64,000 bases of DNA from Actinoplanes octamycinicus. GTDB taxonomy: Bacteria; Actinomycetota; Actinomycetes; Mycobacteriales; Micromonosporaceae. Of this stretch, positions 42,199-49,914 are shown in pieces. How positions within the stretch are numbered: the first letter of the stretch is position 1; the number at the start of each line of letters is the position of its first letter. A program made the translations under genes and the position numbers. The notes under the pieces were generated by a model, which ran no database searches, was not told where the DNA came from, and was given only the letters and a program-made list of their open reading frames with translations. Where the stretch lies: the NCBI RefSeq assembly GCF_014205225.1, contig NZ_JACHNB010000001.1, positions 9,281,501-9,345,500 on the forward strand, in the 5' to 3' direction.

Positions 42199-43281
42199 TC
42201 ACCGCCGCTCACGGCCGCCGCGCGCCACCGGCCAGCCCTCACCCCGGACCGAGACAAGCCGCACCTCCCCACCCCGCTCCACCCCGACCAGTTCCTCCCC
42301 CTCACCGGGCCGCACCTCCCACTCCGCGCCGCCCGGCTTCCTGCCCCGGCCGGGTTCCGCCTCCCGATCCGCGCCGCCCGGCGTCCCGCCCCGGCCGGCT
42401 TGCGCCTCCTGATCCCCGCCACCCGGCTTCCTGCCCCGCCCGGCTTGCGCCTCCCGATCCGCGCCGCCCGGCTTCCGGCCCCGGCCGGGCAGGACTCGGG
42501 TGACGATCGTGGACAACAGCAGCCAACCGGCCGCGACCAGGGTGATCGCCGGACCGGCCGCGACGTTCCCGTGTGCCGACGCATACAGGCCGGCCAGGCC
42601 CGCGAGGACCCCGAAGAGCACGGCCAGCACGGTGATCACCGGAAGCCGGTCGGACCAGAGGCGGGCCGCCGCGGCCGGGGCCACGATCAGCGCCACAGCC
42701 AGGAAGGTGCCCGCCGCCGGAACCGTCACGACCACCGTGACCTGCACGATGAGCAGCAACATCAGGTCCCAGAACGGCACCCTCACCCCGGCCGCCCGCG
42801 CCCCGGCCGGGTCGAACCCGCTGAACCTCAGCGGCCGGGCGAAGGCCACCAGCAGCCCGGCCACCACGATCAGCACGACCCCCGTGGTGATGAGATCGCG
42901 GTCGCCGACGGTGAGGATCGAACCGGTCAGCACGGCGGACAGGTCCTTGCCGAACCCGTTCCGGCTCGCCACCAGCGCCGCACCCAACGCGAACCCGGCG
43001 GACAGCAGCACCCCGGTCGCCGCCGTCGCCCCCTGCCCGGCGCGACGGCTGAGCGCCACCACCCCAAGGGTCACCACGGTGCCGGCCACCACCCCGCCGA
43101 CCAGGATGTTCACGCCGAGCAGCGCGGCGGCGACCACCCCCGGGAAGGTCGCGTGGGTCAACGCCATCGTGAAGAACGACAACCGCCGCACCACCACCTG
43201 CACGCCGACGACCGCCCCCAGCGTCCCGGCCAGCACCGCCTCGACCACCGCCCGATGCACCGCGTCGTCCCACCAGCTCAC
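42199..43281 (-). CDS. Zinc/manganese-type ABC importer permease 2, with repetitive tail
   Basis: Protein of 360 residues of the ZnuB/TroC family: about eight to nine hydrophobic helices (residues 10-265), with family stretches RRLSFFTMALTHATFPGV near the N-terminus, FDPAGARAAGVRVPFWDLML in the middle and VALIVAPAAAARLW. The last 95 residues are hydrophilic and begin with four 15-residue units (GRGRKPGGADREAQA type), unusual for this family of about 270 residues. GTG start overlaps the stop of permease 1 (GTGA, 43278-43281). With the upstream permease it probably forms a heterodimeric channel for zinc. Confidence 0.9.
   Translation of the reverse strand: MSWWDDAVHRAVVEAVLAGTLGAVVGVQVVVRRLSFFTMALTHATFPGVVAAALLGVNILVGGVVAGTVVTLGVVALSRRAGQGATAATGVLLSAGFALGAALVASRNGFGKDLSAVLTGSILTVGDRDLITTGVVLIVVAGLLVAFARPLRFSGFDPAGARAAGVRVPFWDLMLLLIVQVTVVVTVPAAGTFLAVALIVAPAAAARLWSDRLPVITVLAVLFGVLAGLAGLYASAHGNVAAGPAITLVAAGWLLLSTIVTRVLPGRGRKPGGADREAQAGRGRKPGGGDQEAQAGRGGTPGGADREAEPGRGRKPGGAEWEVRPGEGEELVGVERGGEVRLVSVRGEGWPVARGGRERR
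42310..42490. repeat. 45-bp in-frame repeats in permease 2 tail
   Basis: About four units encoding GRGRKPGGADREAQA, with variants GGGDQEAQA, GGADREAEP and GGAEWEV. They extend the cytoplasmic end of the permease. Confidence 0.85.
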
Positions 43282-44714
43282 GCCGTCCTCCCCGCACTCA
43301 CACCCGCCCGCCCGCCCGAACCACCGGAGGCAGCCGTCCGCCCGCCGCCGAGAGATCCGTCCTGCCCCGCACAGCCGGCAGTCCCGTCCAGCCCCGCCAC
43401 GCCCACCGGCCCGTCCGGCCCCGCGCCGCCCGCCGGTACAGGCGGTCGGCTGGCCCTCACGGGTGCCTCAGCCCCCGCGAGACACCCCTCAGCACCAGCC
43501 GAGACCCGGCAGCCAACAGCCGACCGCACGGAAACGCCTCCCGGTGCGGACGCCCGGCTGGGACTGACAGGTGCCTCCGGCCCTACGAGACACCCCTCAG
43601 CCCCAGCCGAGACCCGGCAGCCAACAGCCGACCGCACGGAAACGCCTCCCGGTGCGGACGCCCGGCTGGGACTGACAGGTGCCTCCGGCCCTACGAGACA
43701 CCCCTCAGCACCAGCCGAAACCCGGCAGCCAACAGCCGACCGCACGGAAACGCCTCCCGGTGCGGACGCCCGGCTGGGACTGACAGGTCCCTCCGGCCCT
43801 ACGAGACACCCCTCAGGACCAGCCGAGACCCGGCAGCCAACAGCCGACAGTGGGGTGGGACGGGTCTCGGCGGCGGCGGGGGCCCGGCGGAGGGCGGCGG
43901 TGGCGAGGGCGAGCAGGTAGGCGAGGACCAGGAGCAGGACGACCGTGGGGGCGGCGCCGAGTGGCACCCCGTGGTCGACCGACGCGGTCCAGCTCAGCCA
44001 CAGGCCGAGTGGGCCGGCGAGCAGGATCAGGGCGGTGCTGAGCAGGACGATCGGGATCGGGCGGGTGGACACCAGGCGGGCGGCGGCGGGCGGGACCACC
44101 AGCAGGGCGACCACCAGGATGGTGCCGACCGCCTGGACGGTGGCTACCACGACGAGGGCGACCAGGACGTTGAGCCAGAGGTCGAGCCAGGACGCGCGGT
44201 ATCCGGCGGCTGCGGCGCCGGCCGGGTCGAAGGCCCGGAAGAGGAGGGCGCGGGCGAGCATCGCGAGTCCGGCGAGGATCAGGGCGACCAGGACGGCGGT
44301 TGCGGCGACCTGGGCCGGTGACACGGTGAGCAGCCGGCCGAAGAGGAAGGCGGTCAGGTCCGCGGTGTAGGACGGCTTCCGGGACACCAGCGCCACGCCG
44401 ATCGCGAACATCGAGGTGAGCAGGACCGCCGTGGCGGCGTCGTCGGTGACGCCGCCACGGCGGGTGATCAGGGTCAGCACCACGGCGGTGAGCAGCGCGG
44501 CGGTCAGCGCGCCGGCCAGCAGCCCGGAGGCGCCGCCGGCCAGGAAGCCGATCACCACCCCGGGGAAGACGGTGTGGGTGAGCGCGTCCGCGGTGAACGA
44601 CAGCCGCCGGGCGAAGACGAAGAACCCGACCGGCCCGCACACCAGCCCGAGCAGCAGCAGTTCGGCGAGCGCCCGCCCCATGAACGGCACGGTGAAGGCG
44701 GTCACCGTCAGCAC
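43278..44714 (-). CDS. Zinc-type ABC importer permease 1, with tail encoded by the 108-bp palindromic array
   Basis: Protein of 478 residues, far longer than the family's usual 270-300. Residues 1-285 are a normal ZnuB-type permease (FMGRALAELLLLGLVCG, RRLSFTADALTHTVFPGVVI, FDPAGAAAAGYRASWLDLWL). The remaining 190 residues are translated from the 108-bp repeats and contain about three to four copies of a 36-residue unit (AVGCRVSAGAEGCLVG, then PEAPVSPSRASAPGG). The stop overlaps the start of permease 2 as GTGA (43278-43281), so translation through the array seems required for coupling. Start GTG at 44714 gives the normal N-terminus; GTG 44705 or ATG 44681 are alternatives. It overlaps the end of the ATPase gene by 7 bases. 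Confidence 0.85.
   Translation of the reverse strand: MLTVTAFTVPFMGRALAELLLLGLVCGPVGFFVFARRLSFTADALTHTVFPGVVIGFLAGGASGLLAGALTAALLTAVVLTLITRRGGVTDDAATAVLLTSMFAIGVALVSRKPSYTADLTAFLFGRLLTVSPAQVAATAVLVALILAGLAMLARALLFRAFDPAGAAAAGYRASWLDLWLNVLVALVVVATVQAVGTILVVALLVVPPAAARLVSTRPIPIVLLSTALILLAGPLGLWLSWTASVDHGVPLGAAPTVVLLLVLAYLLALATAALRRAPAAAETRPTPLSAVGCRVSAGPEGCLVGPEGPVSPSRASAPGGVSVRSAVGCRVSAGAEGCLVGPEAPVSPSRASAPGGVSVRSAVGCRVSAGAEGCLVGPEAPVSPSRASAPGGVSVRSAVGCRVSAGAEGCLAGAEAPVRASRPPVPAGGAGPDGPVGVAGLDGTAGCAGQDGSLGGGRTAASGGSGGRAGVSAGRTA
43447..43850. repeat. 108-bp tandem array of the palindromic element (about four copies), inside a permease gene
   Basis: Units start (CGGCTGG) at 43447, 43555, 43663 and 43771, exactly 108 bases apart. 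Each holds an imperfect palindrome: left arm with CTGACAGGTGCCTC (CTCACGGGTGCCTC in the first), right arm GAGACACCCCTCAG, and outer CGGCTGG/CCAGCCG. The 50-base spacer (from GACCCGGCAGCC to GTGCGGACGCC) is specific to this array. All units are in frame with the permease. Confidence 0.92.
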
Positions 44715-45652
44715 CCGCGCGCCGGACGCACGCCGGACGACCGTCCCGCTGCGGGCGCTACCGTCAACGCCCGGCCGACGGACGCGCCGGACGACTCTTC
44801 CGCTGCGCGCGCCACCGGCACCGTCCGGCCGACGGACGCGCCGGACGACTCTTCCGCTGCGCGCGCCACCGGCACCGTCCAGCTGACGGACGCGCCGGAC
44901 GACCCTTCCGCTGCGCGCGCCAGCGGCACCGTCCGGCCGACGGACGCGCCGGACGACCCGCTGGCGGCGGGGGCCACGGTCAGCACGCGGTCGGCGAAGC
45001 GCTCCGCGAGGGGCTCGTCGTGGGTGCTCAGGACCAGCGCGGCGCCGGCTGTGGTGAGTTCGGCTAGGACGGTGAGGATGGCCTGCTGGCTCTCCGCGTC
45101 GACGCCATTGAACGGCTCGTCCAGCAGCAGCAGCGACGGTTCGGCGGCGATCGCCCGGGCCAGCAGGACGCGCTGCCGCTGGCCGCCGGAGAGCAGTCCG
45201 AACCGGACGCCGGCCCGGTCGGCCAGCCCGACCCGGTCCAGCGCGGCGCGGGCGGCCCGGCGGTCGGCCGGGCGGGTGGGCCGCCACCAGCCGGTCCGCC
45301 GGTAGCGGCCCATCAGCACCACGTGGCCGGCGGTGACCGGGAAGTCCGGGTCGAGGTCGGCGGCCTGCGGGACGTAGCCACACAGGCCGCCTGCCCGGCC
45401 GGGGGAGCGGCCGAACACCTCCACCGCGCCGCCGAGCACGGCGGCGAGCCCGAGGACACTCTTGATCAGAGTGGACTTGCCGGCGCCGTTCGGACCGACC
45501 AGGGCGAGCCGTTCGCCGGCCCGCAGGTCCAGGTCCAGTCCGGTGAGGACCGCGTTACCCGGGTACCCGATCGTTGCCCGGTTGAATCGCAGGACGGGGT
45601 CACCGGGCACGGCGGGCGGGCTCGGGGCGTACCGAAAAGGGGCCGCGACCAT
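44708..45652 (-). CDS. znuC: Zinc-type ABC importer ATPase, with repetitive tail
   Basis: Protein of 314 residues. Walker A GPNGAGKSTL, Q-loop YVPQAADLD, signature LSGGQRQRVLLARA and Walker B LLLLDEPFNGVD are intact, and the family sequence ends near residue 225. A tail of about 85 residues follows, made of 18-residue units (SSGASVGRTVPVARAAEE type). ATG at 45652 shares one base with the TGA of the binding-protein gene (TGATG), so translation is coupled. Gene order lipoprotein, ATPase, permease 1, permease 2 is that of a complete importer. The symbol is by family; zinc rather than manganese is inferred from the binding protein and upstream Zur-like box. Confidence 0.9.
   Translation of the reverse strand: MVAAPFRYAPSPPAVPGDPVLRFNRATIGYPGNAVLTGLDLDLRAGERLALVGPNGAGKSTLIKSVLGLAAVLGGAVEVFGRSPGRAGGLCGYVPQAADLDPDFPVTAGHVVLMGRYRRTGWWRPTRPADRRAARAALDRVGLADRAGVRFGLLSGGQRQRVLLARAIAAEPSLLLLDEPFNGVDAESQQAILTVLAELTTAGAALVLSTHDEPLAERFADRVLTVAPAASGSSGASVGRTVPLARAAEGSSGASVSWTVPVARAAEESSGASVGRTVPVARAAEESSGASVGRALTVAPAAGRSSGVRPARGC
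44740..44990. repeat. 54-bp in-frame repeats in the ATPase tail
   Basis: About four units of 54 bases (for example CTCTTCCGCTGCGCGCGCCA at the start of the unit on the plus strand) encode SSGASVGRTVPVARAAEE-type blocks. The array ends at the ATPase stop, right next to the permease start. Confidence 0.85.
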
Positions 45653-46569
45653 CAGCGGCCGGCCAGCGCCGCGGTGATCACCTGGGTGTTGTGGCGTTCG
45701 GCGCCGAGGTAGCTGCCCTCCGGGGTGCCGGGCGCGCCGAGGCTGTCGCCGAACAGCGCGTCCTCGCCGCCGATCACCCGGACGCCGGCCTGCTCGGCGA
45801 TCGCCTCGGCGGTCTTCGGCGGCAGCGAGCTCTCGGTGAAGATGGCCTTGACGCCGGTCGCCTCGATCTTGGCGACCAGGTCGGTGAGCTGCTGGGCGGA
45901 GAGTTCCGCGGAGGTGTCCATGCTGGGGATCACCGAGCCGACGAACTGCAGCCGGTAACGGTCGACGTAGTAGCCGAAGGCGTCGTGGTCGGTGACCAGC
46001 TTGCGGTCCGCGGCGGGCAGCGCGTCGAAGGCGGCCTGGTTCTCCCGGTCCAGCTCGTCGATCTCGGCGGTGTAGGCCGCGCTGTTCTTCGCGTAGTCGG
46101 CGGCGTGCGCCGGATCGGCCGCGGCCAGGCCCTTCTCGATGTTGCCGACCATCAGCCTGGCGTTCTGCGGGTTGTGCCAGATGTGCGGGTCGTCCGGGCG
46201 CAGCGCGACGCCCCGGCTGGAGTCGACGACCGGGCCGCGGAATCCGGCCGAGGAGATCGTCGGGGCGAGCCACTCCTCCAGGCCGACGCCGTTCTCGACG
46301 ACCAGTTCGGCGTCGCTGATCGCCTTGATGTCGGCCGGGGTGGGCTCGTACTCGTGCGGGTCGACGCCGACCTTGATGAGCTGGGTGAGCGTGATGTGGT
46401 CGCCGCCGACCGCGCGGGCGAAGTCGGCGACCTCGGGGGTGGTGGCCACGACGGTGAGCCCGGTGGTCCCGGCGGCGTCGGCCTTGGCGTCGGCTTCGCC
46501 GCAGGCGGCGAGGGGGATCAGGGCCGTCGCGGCGGCGGTGAGGGCGAGGATGCGGTACCGGTGACTCAT
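45652..46569 (-). CDS. znuA: Zinc-binding lipoprotein of ABC importer (ZnuA/TroA type)
   Basis: Protein of 305 residues with a lipoprotein signal ending LAAC (C23 lipidated). The four metal ligands of the cluster A-I family can be read: H72 (DPHEYEP), H132 (HIWHNPQ), H195 (TDHDAFGYY) and D275 (LFGDSL). Three histidines plus aspartate is the zinc pattern; manganese-type proteins have glutamate at the third place. A long histidine-rich loop is absent. ATG at 46569; a Zur-like box (46584-46598) lies 15 bases upstream. First gene of the importer operon. Confidence 0.92.
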   Translation of the reverse strand: MSHRYRILALTAAATALIPLAACGEADAKADAAGTTGLTVVATTPEVADFARAVGGDHITLTQLIKVGVDPHEYEPTPADIKAISDAELVVENGVGLEEWLAPTISSAGFRGPVVDSSRGVALRPDDPHIWHNPQNARLMVGNIEKGLAAADPAHAADYAKNSAAYTAEIDELDRENQAAFDALPAADRKLVTDHDAFGYYVDRYRLQFVGSVIPSMDTSAELSAQQLTDLVAKIEATGVKAIFTESSLPPKTAEAIAEQAGVRVIGGEDALFGDSLGAPGTPEGSYLGAERHNTQVITAALAGR

Positions 46570-46583
46570 GCCCGAAAAGCTAA

Positions 46584-46598
46584 TGGGAACCATTTTCA
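46584..46598 (-). promoter_or_regulatory. Zur-like box before the zinc importer operon
   Basis: Read on the minus strand: TGAAAATGGTTCCCA. It resembles the TGAAAA-N3-TTTTCA type of actinobacterial Zur sites and shares 11 of 15 bases with the box at 47399-47413. It lies just before the binding-protein start, consistent with repression when zinc is sufficient. Confidence 0.65.
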
Positions 46599-46626
46599 AT
46601 TGTCTAATGCGTACCCGTTCATCGAT

Positions 46627-47370
46627 TCAGCGGCGGGCCGCCAGCGCCGCGTGGCGACCCTCCCGCCACAGCGCGCCGGCCTCGCGGAAGCCGGCCGCCC
46701 GGGCCACGGCCGCGTGCCAGCCCAGGTCCGCGGTGAAACCGGCGGGCGGGCGATCCCGGAAGAGGTCCGCGCGGGCGGCGAGCAGACCGACGATTTCCGG
46801 TACGGCGGTCAGCCCGCTCCACCACTGCGCCCACGCCAGCTCCGCGGCCGCCTCCCCCGGCCCGGGGTCGAGCACCCGCATCACCTCGGGCAGCCCGTCG
46901 TCGGGCATCAGGTCGGCGACCACCAGCAGGCCACCGGGCGCCAGCGCGTCCCGGGCCGCGGCGTACAGCGACCGGATCACCGCCGGCGTCAGGTAGTGCA
47001 CCGTCATCACCACGGTGACCAGGTCGTATCCGCCTCCGGCAGCGGCCGGCCAGGCGGGTGAGGTCAGGTCGGCGCGGACCACCCCGATCTCCGGTGGCAG
47101 GCCGGCCCGGGCGACTTCGAGCAGTACCGGGTCGACGTCGAGCAGGGTGACCGCGGCGTCCGGCCAGCGCCCGGCCATCCGCTCGGCGAACACTCCGGGA
47201 CCGCCGCCGAGGTCGAGCACCCGGGCCGGCGGGGCGCCGCGGACCGCCTCGACGGCGGTGGCGATGACCCGTTCCAGGGCGGGCAGGCCCGGGACGAAGC
47301 CGAGCATCATCGCGTCCCAGGCGGCCCGCCAGCCGGCGACACGGGCGGGGTCGAGGGCGATCGGCGTCAT
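46627..47370 (-). CDS. Class I SAM-dependent methyltransferase with its own Zur-like box
   Basis: Protein of 247 residues. SAM-binding motif I VLDLGGGPGVFAERM near residues 51-65, an acidic motif II (TLLDVDPVLLE) and motif VVADLMPDDG later. The substrate type resembles small-molecule O- or C-methyltransferases; target unknown. It stands between the zinc importer operon and the PLP-enzyme operon, same strand, and has the best Zur-like box of the region 29 bases upstream (47399-47413). Zinc control of a methyltransferase is unusual and suggests a role in making or modifying a metal ligand, or a zinc-free replacement enzyme. Confidence 0.88.
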   Translation of the reverse strand: MTPIALDPARVAGWRAAWDAMMLGFVPGLPALERVIATAVEAVRGAPPARVLDLGGGPGVFAERMAGRWPDAAVTLLDVDPVLLEVARAGLPPEIGVVRADLTSPAWPAAAGGGYDLVTVVMTVHYLTPAVIRSLYAAARDALAPGGLLVVADLMPDDGLPEVMRVLDPGPGEAAAELAWAQWWSGLTAVPEIVGLLAARADLFRDRPPAGFTADLGWHAAVARAAGFREAGALWREGRHAALAARR

Positions 47371-47398
47371 GACGGCTGCTTTCGTGACGGCACGGAAA

Positions 47399-47413
47399 TG
47401 ACAACCGTTTTTA
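47399..47413 (-). promoter_or_regulatory. Zur-like box before the methyltransferase gene
   Basis: Read on the minus strand: TAAAAACGGTTGTCA, close to a TGAAAACGGTTTTCA palindrome (13 of 15 positions). It lies 29 bases before the methyltransferase start and after the end of the PLP operon. Confidence 0.7.
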
Positions 47414-47431
47414 ACAGACCCCGGTTGCGCG

Positions 47432-48604
47432 TCAGCCGGAATTCAGGTCCGCGAGTCGCTCCAGCAGGCGGTCGATCTCCTGGACGGTGTTGTAGGCGTG
47501 CAGGCTCACCCGTACCGAAGAGGCTTTCTCGCCCTGATCGCCCTGGCAGTGACCGTCGGAGCGGACCAGCAGGCCGTCCGCGGCCAGGATGAAGCCGAGA
47601 TCGGCGGAGCCGATCTCGCGGTGCCGGAAGGTGACGATGCCCTGCCGGCGCTGGACGTCGGAGGCGGCCGCGAGGCTGTGCTGACAGCCGAGGACCTGGT
47701 AGGCGCCGAGACCGGACAGGCCGTCGGTGAGCCGCGCGCCGAGCTCCCGGGTCCAGTCCGCGATCCGGTCCACGCCGGCCGCGTCCAGCCAGTCCAGGGC
47801 GGCGACCAGGCTGACGATCCCGCTGGTGTTCGGGGTGCCCGGCCAGCCGGCCGGGACGTACTCCGGGCCACGCTGGTTGCGGGCCCAGACCGCGCCGGTG
47901 CCGGGCAGGGCCATCGCCTTGTGCCCGGAGAAGACCAGGAAGTCGACGTCCAGGCCGGCGACCGAGATCGGCAGGTGGCCGACGCTCTGCGCGGCGTCCA
48001 GGCAGATCGGCACGTCCGGGCCGGCGGCGGCGCGCAGCCGGGACACGTGCATGTCGTTGCCGTAGACGTGGTGCACGTGGGTGGCCGCGATCAGCCTGGT
48101 CCGCGGGGTGACCAGGGCGGCGAGCCGGGCGGTGTCGTAGTCGTGGGCGGCGTCGTAGGGCATGGCACGCAGGGTGACCTGCACGCCACGGGCGCGGGCC
48201 AGGGCGGCGGCCTCGTGCCAGGGGACGATGTTGGCGTTGTGGTCGGCGTACGGCACCACGATCTCGTCGCCGTCGCGCAGCTGCGGGGCCAGCCAGTCGC
48301 GGGCGACCGCGCGCAGCCCCTCGGTGGCGCCGCTGACGAAGTGGACGCCGGAGCGGGCCGGGACCGGGTCGCCGAGGAAGGCGCGGACCCGGTCCCGGGC
48401 CTGCTCGACCCGAGCCGTGGTGCGGTTGGCCCACGGGTACGTACCCCGGGCGGCGTTCGCGTTCTCGCTGGTCAGGTACTCCATGACGGCGGTCAGGACG
48501 GGTTGTGGCTTCTGTGCGGTGGCGGCGCTGTCCAGGTAGGCGATGTCCGGGTGCGCGGCCACGATCGGGAACTGGGCGCGCAGCTCGCGTTGCCAGTCGG
48601 TCAT
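47432..48604 (-). CDS. SufS-like class V aminotransferase / cysteine desulfurase
   Basis: Protein of 390 residues. N-terminal LDSAATAQKPQPV, the cofactor stretch DHNANIVPWH (123-132), CLDAAQSVGH (201-210) with the PLP aspartate, and the lysine K229 in FSGHKAMALPGTG are those of SufS/CsdA. The active-site cysteine position is kept as C353 (RSDGHCQG), followed by VRVSLHAYNT with the substrate arginine. It can therefore remove sulfur from cysteine and carry a persulfide. No suf genes are nearby; instead it is coupled by ATGA (48601-48604) to a cysteine synthase-rhodanese fusion, suggesting a specialised sulfur route rather than Fe-S assembly. Confidence 0.9.
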   Translation of the reverse strand: MTDWQRELRAQFPIVAAHPDIAYLDSAATAQKPQPVLTAVMEYLTSENANAARGTYPWANRTTARVEQARDRVRAFLGDPVPARSGVHFVSGATEGLRAVARDWLAPQLRDGDEIVVPYADHNANIVPWHEAAALARARGVQVTLRAMPYDAAHDYDTARLAALVTPRTRLIAATHVHHVYGNDMHVSRLRAAAGPDVPICLDAAQSVGHLPISVAGLDVDFLVFSGHKAMALPGTGAVWARNQRGPEYVPAGWPGTPNTSGIVSLVAALDWLDAAGVDRIADWTRELGARLTDGLSGLGAYQVLGCQHSLAAASDVQRRQGIVTFRHREIGSADLGFILAADGLLVRSDGHCQGDQGEKASSVRVSLHAYNTVQEIDRLLERLADLNSG

Positions 48605-49914
48605 CGGACCAGCTCGAGTCCGGCGTCGCGCCAGGCGATGATCCCGCCGGTCAGCGACTGCACGTCGGGGTGACCCATCCGGCGCAGCAGGGCGGCGAAC
48701 CGGGCCGACTTCTCCCCCACCGGGCAGACCAGCAGCACCGGGCGGTGCCGGCTGACCGGCAGGCCGGCGTGCAGCAGGTCGGCGAAGACCTCGTCGACGA
48801 TGTTGACCGAGCCGGGGATGTGCAGCGCCTGGAACGCGTACGGGCTGCGCAGGTCGACCACCAGCGCGTTGGTCGAGGCGATCCAGCACTGGGCGGCGCG
48901 GGCGTCGAGGACCGGGGCGGCGGCCAGCTCGGCGTCGGTCAGGGTGCCGGTGGCGTTGCGCCGGGGCGGGCGGCCGAACAGCTCGGGGCGGCGCTCCCGG
49001 ACGTACGAAAGGTAGCTCTCCAGCCGGTCGCAGACGATGAACACGGCGGTCTTCCGGCTGGTCAGCTCGGCGTCGACGGTACGCAACCGGCGGACCGCGC
49101 CGGCGAACGCCCCGCCGCCGGTCGGCCCGGTCAGGATCCCGCACCGGCGGACCAGCGTGAGCAGTCCGTCGATCGCCTCGTCCGCGCTGACCGTCTCGAC
49201 GGCGTCGTAGACGCCCGGGTCGAAGAGGCCGACCTGCTGCACCTCGTCGATGGTCCGGATCCCCGGGATGAAGTCGCTCTTCGCGGCGACCAGCCCGACC
49301 ACCTCGACGTCCGGGTCGTGCTGGCGCAGCGCCCGGGCCACCCCGGTGGACGAGCCGGCGGTGCCGACACAGGCCACGAAGTAGTCCGGGGCGCGGCCGT
49401 CCAGATCCTTGATGATCTCCGGCCCGGTGCCGTGCAGGTGGGCCTCCACATTGCGCTCGTTGAAGTACTGGTCGGTGTGCAGGTACCGCCCGCCGGAGGT
49501 GGCGAGCTGCTGGTGCATCCGGGTGAGCGGGTCCTCGGTGTCGGTCGGGTCGAGGCACTCGGACTGGCCGGGCAGCTCGTCGATCTCCGCGCCGAGCAGC
49601 AGCAACAGCTCCTTGATCTCGGGCACCTTCATCCGGTTCGTGACGCTCTTGAACGGCAGCCCGTGCATCCCGGCGAGCAGCGCCAGCGCCTTGGCGGTGT
49701 TGCCGCTGGACAACTCGACCAGGGTGGCGCCGGCCGGGGCGCCGGCCAGCAGCGGGCGGGCCATCTGCCAGGCGGCCCGGTCCTTGACCGAGCCGAACGG
49801 GTTGAGCATCTCCAGCTTGGCGTAGAGGTCGATGTGGCGCAGGCCGTGCACGGCCGGGTCGATCCGCACGAGCGGGGTGTTGCCGATCGCCTCGGTGATG
49901 TCGTCGTGTCTCAT
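48601..49914 (-). CDS. Cysteine synthase-family enzyme fused to a C-terminal rhodanese domain
   Basis: Protein of 437 residues. Residues 1-315: PLP enzyme of the CysK/CysM/SbnA group, with NPFGSVKDR (lysine K44), LSSGNTAK (67-74) and GPTGGGAF (263-270) for phosphate binding. Residues about 325-437: rhodanese domain (VVDLRSPYAFQALHIPGS, active cysteine C397 in VCPVGEKSARF, end LTGGIIAWRDAG). The first part should make a beta-substituted alanine from activated serine; the second can carry sulfane sulfur. ATG at 49914 overlaps the upstream decarboxylase stop (ATGA). It recalls SbnA of staphyloferrin B synthesis, but no SbnB-like dehydrogenase is present. Confidence 0.9.
   Translation of the reverse strand: MRHDDITEAIGNTPLVRIDPAVHGLRHIDLYAKLEMLNPFGSVKDRAAWQMARPLLAGAPAGATLVELSSGNTAKALALLAGMHGLPFKSVTNRMKVPEIKELLLLLGAEIDELPGQSECLDPTDTEDPLTRMHQQLATSGGRYLHTDQYFNERNVEAHLHGTGPEIIKDLDGRAPDYFVACVGTAGSSTGVARALRQHDPDVEVVGLVAAKSDFIPGIRTIDEVQQVGLFDPGVYDAVETVSADEAIDGLLTLVRRCGILTGPTGGGAFAGAVRRLRTVDAELTSRKTAVFIVCDRLESYLSYVRERRPELFGRPPRRNATGTLTDAELAAAPVLDARAAQCWIASTNALVVDLRSPYAFQALHIPGSVNIVDEVFADLLHAGLPVSRHRPVLLVCPVGEKSARFAALLRRMGHPDVQSLTGGIIAWRDAGLELVR

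Noticed and set aside
47432..48604. Fe-S cluster assembly (suf) operon
   Set aside because: The SufS-like gene lacks sufB, sufC, sufD or sufU neighbours and is coupled to a cysteine synthase-rhodanese fusion and a decarboxylase.
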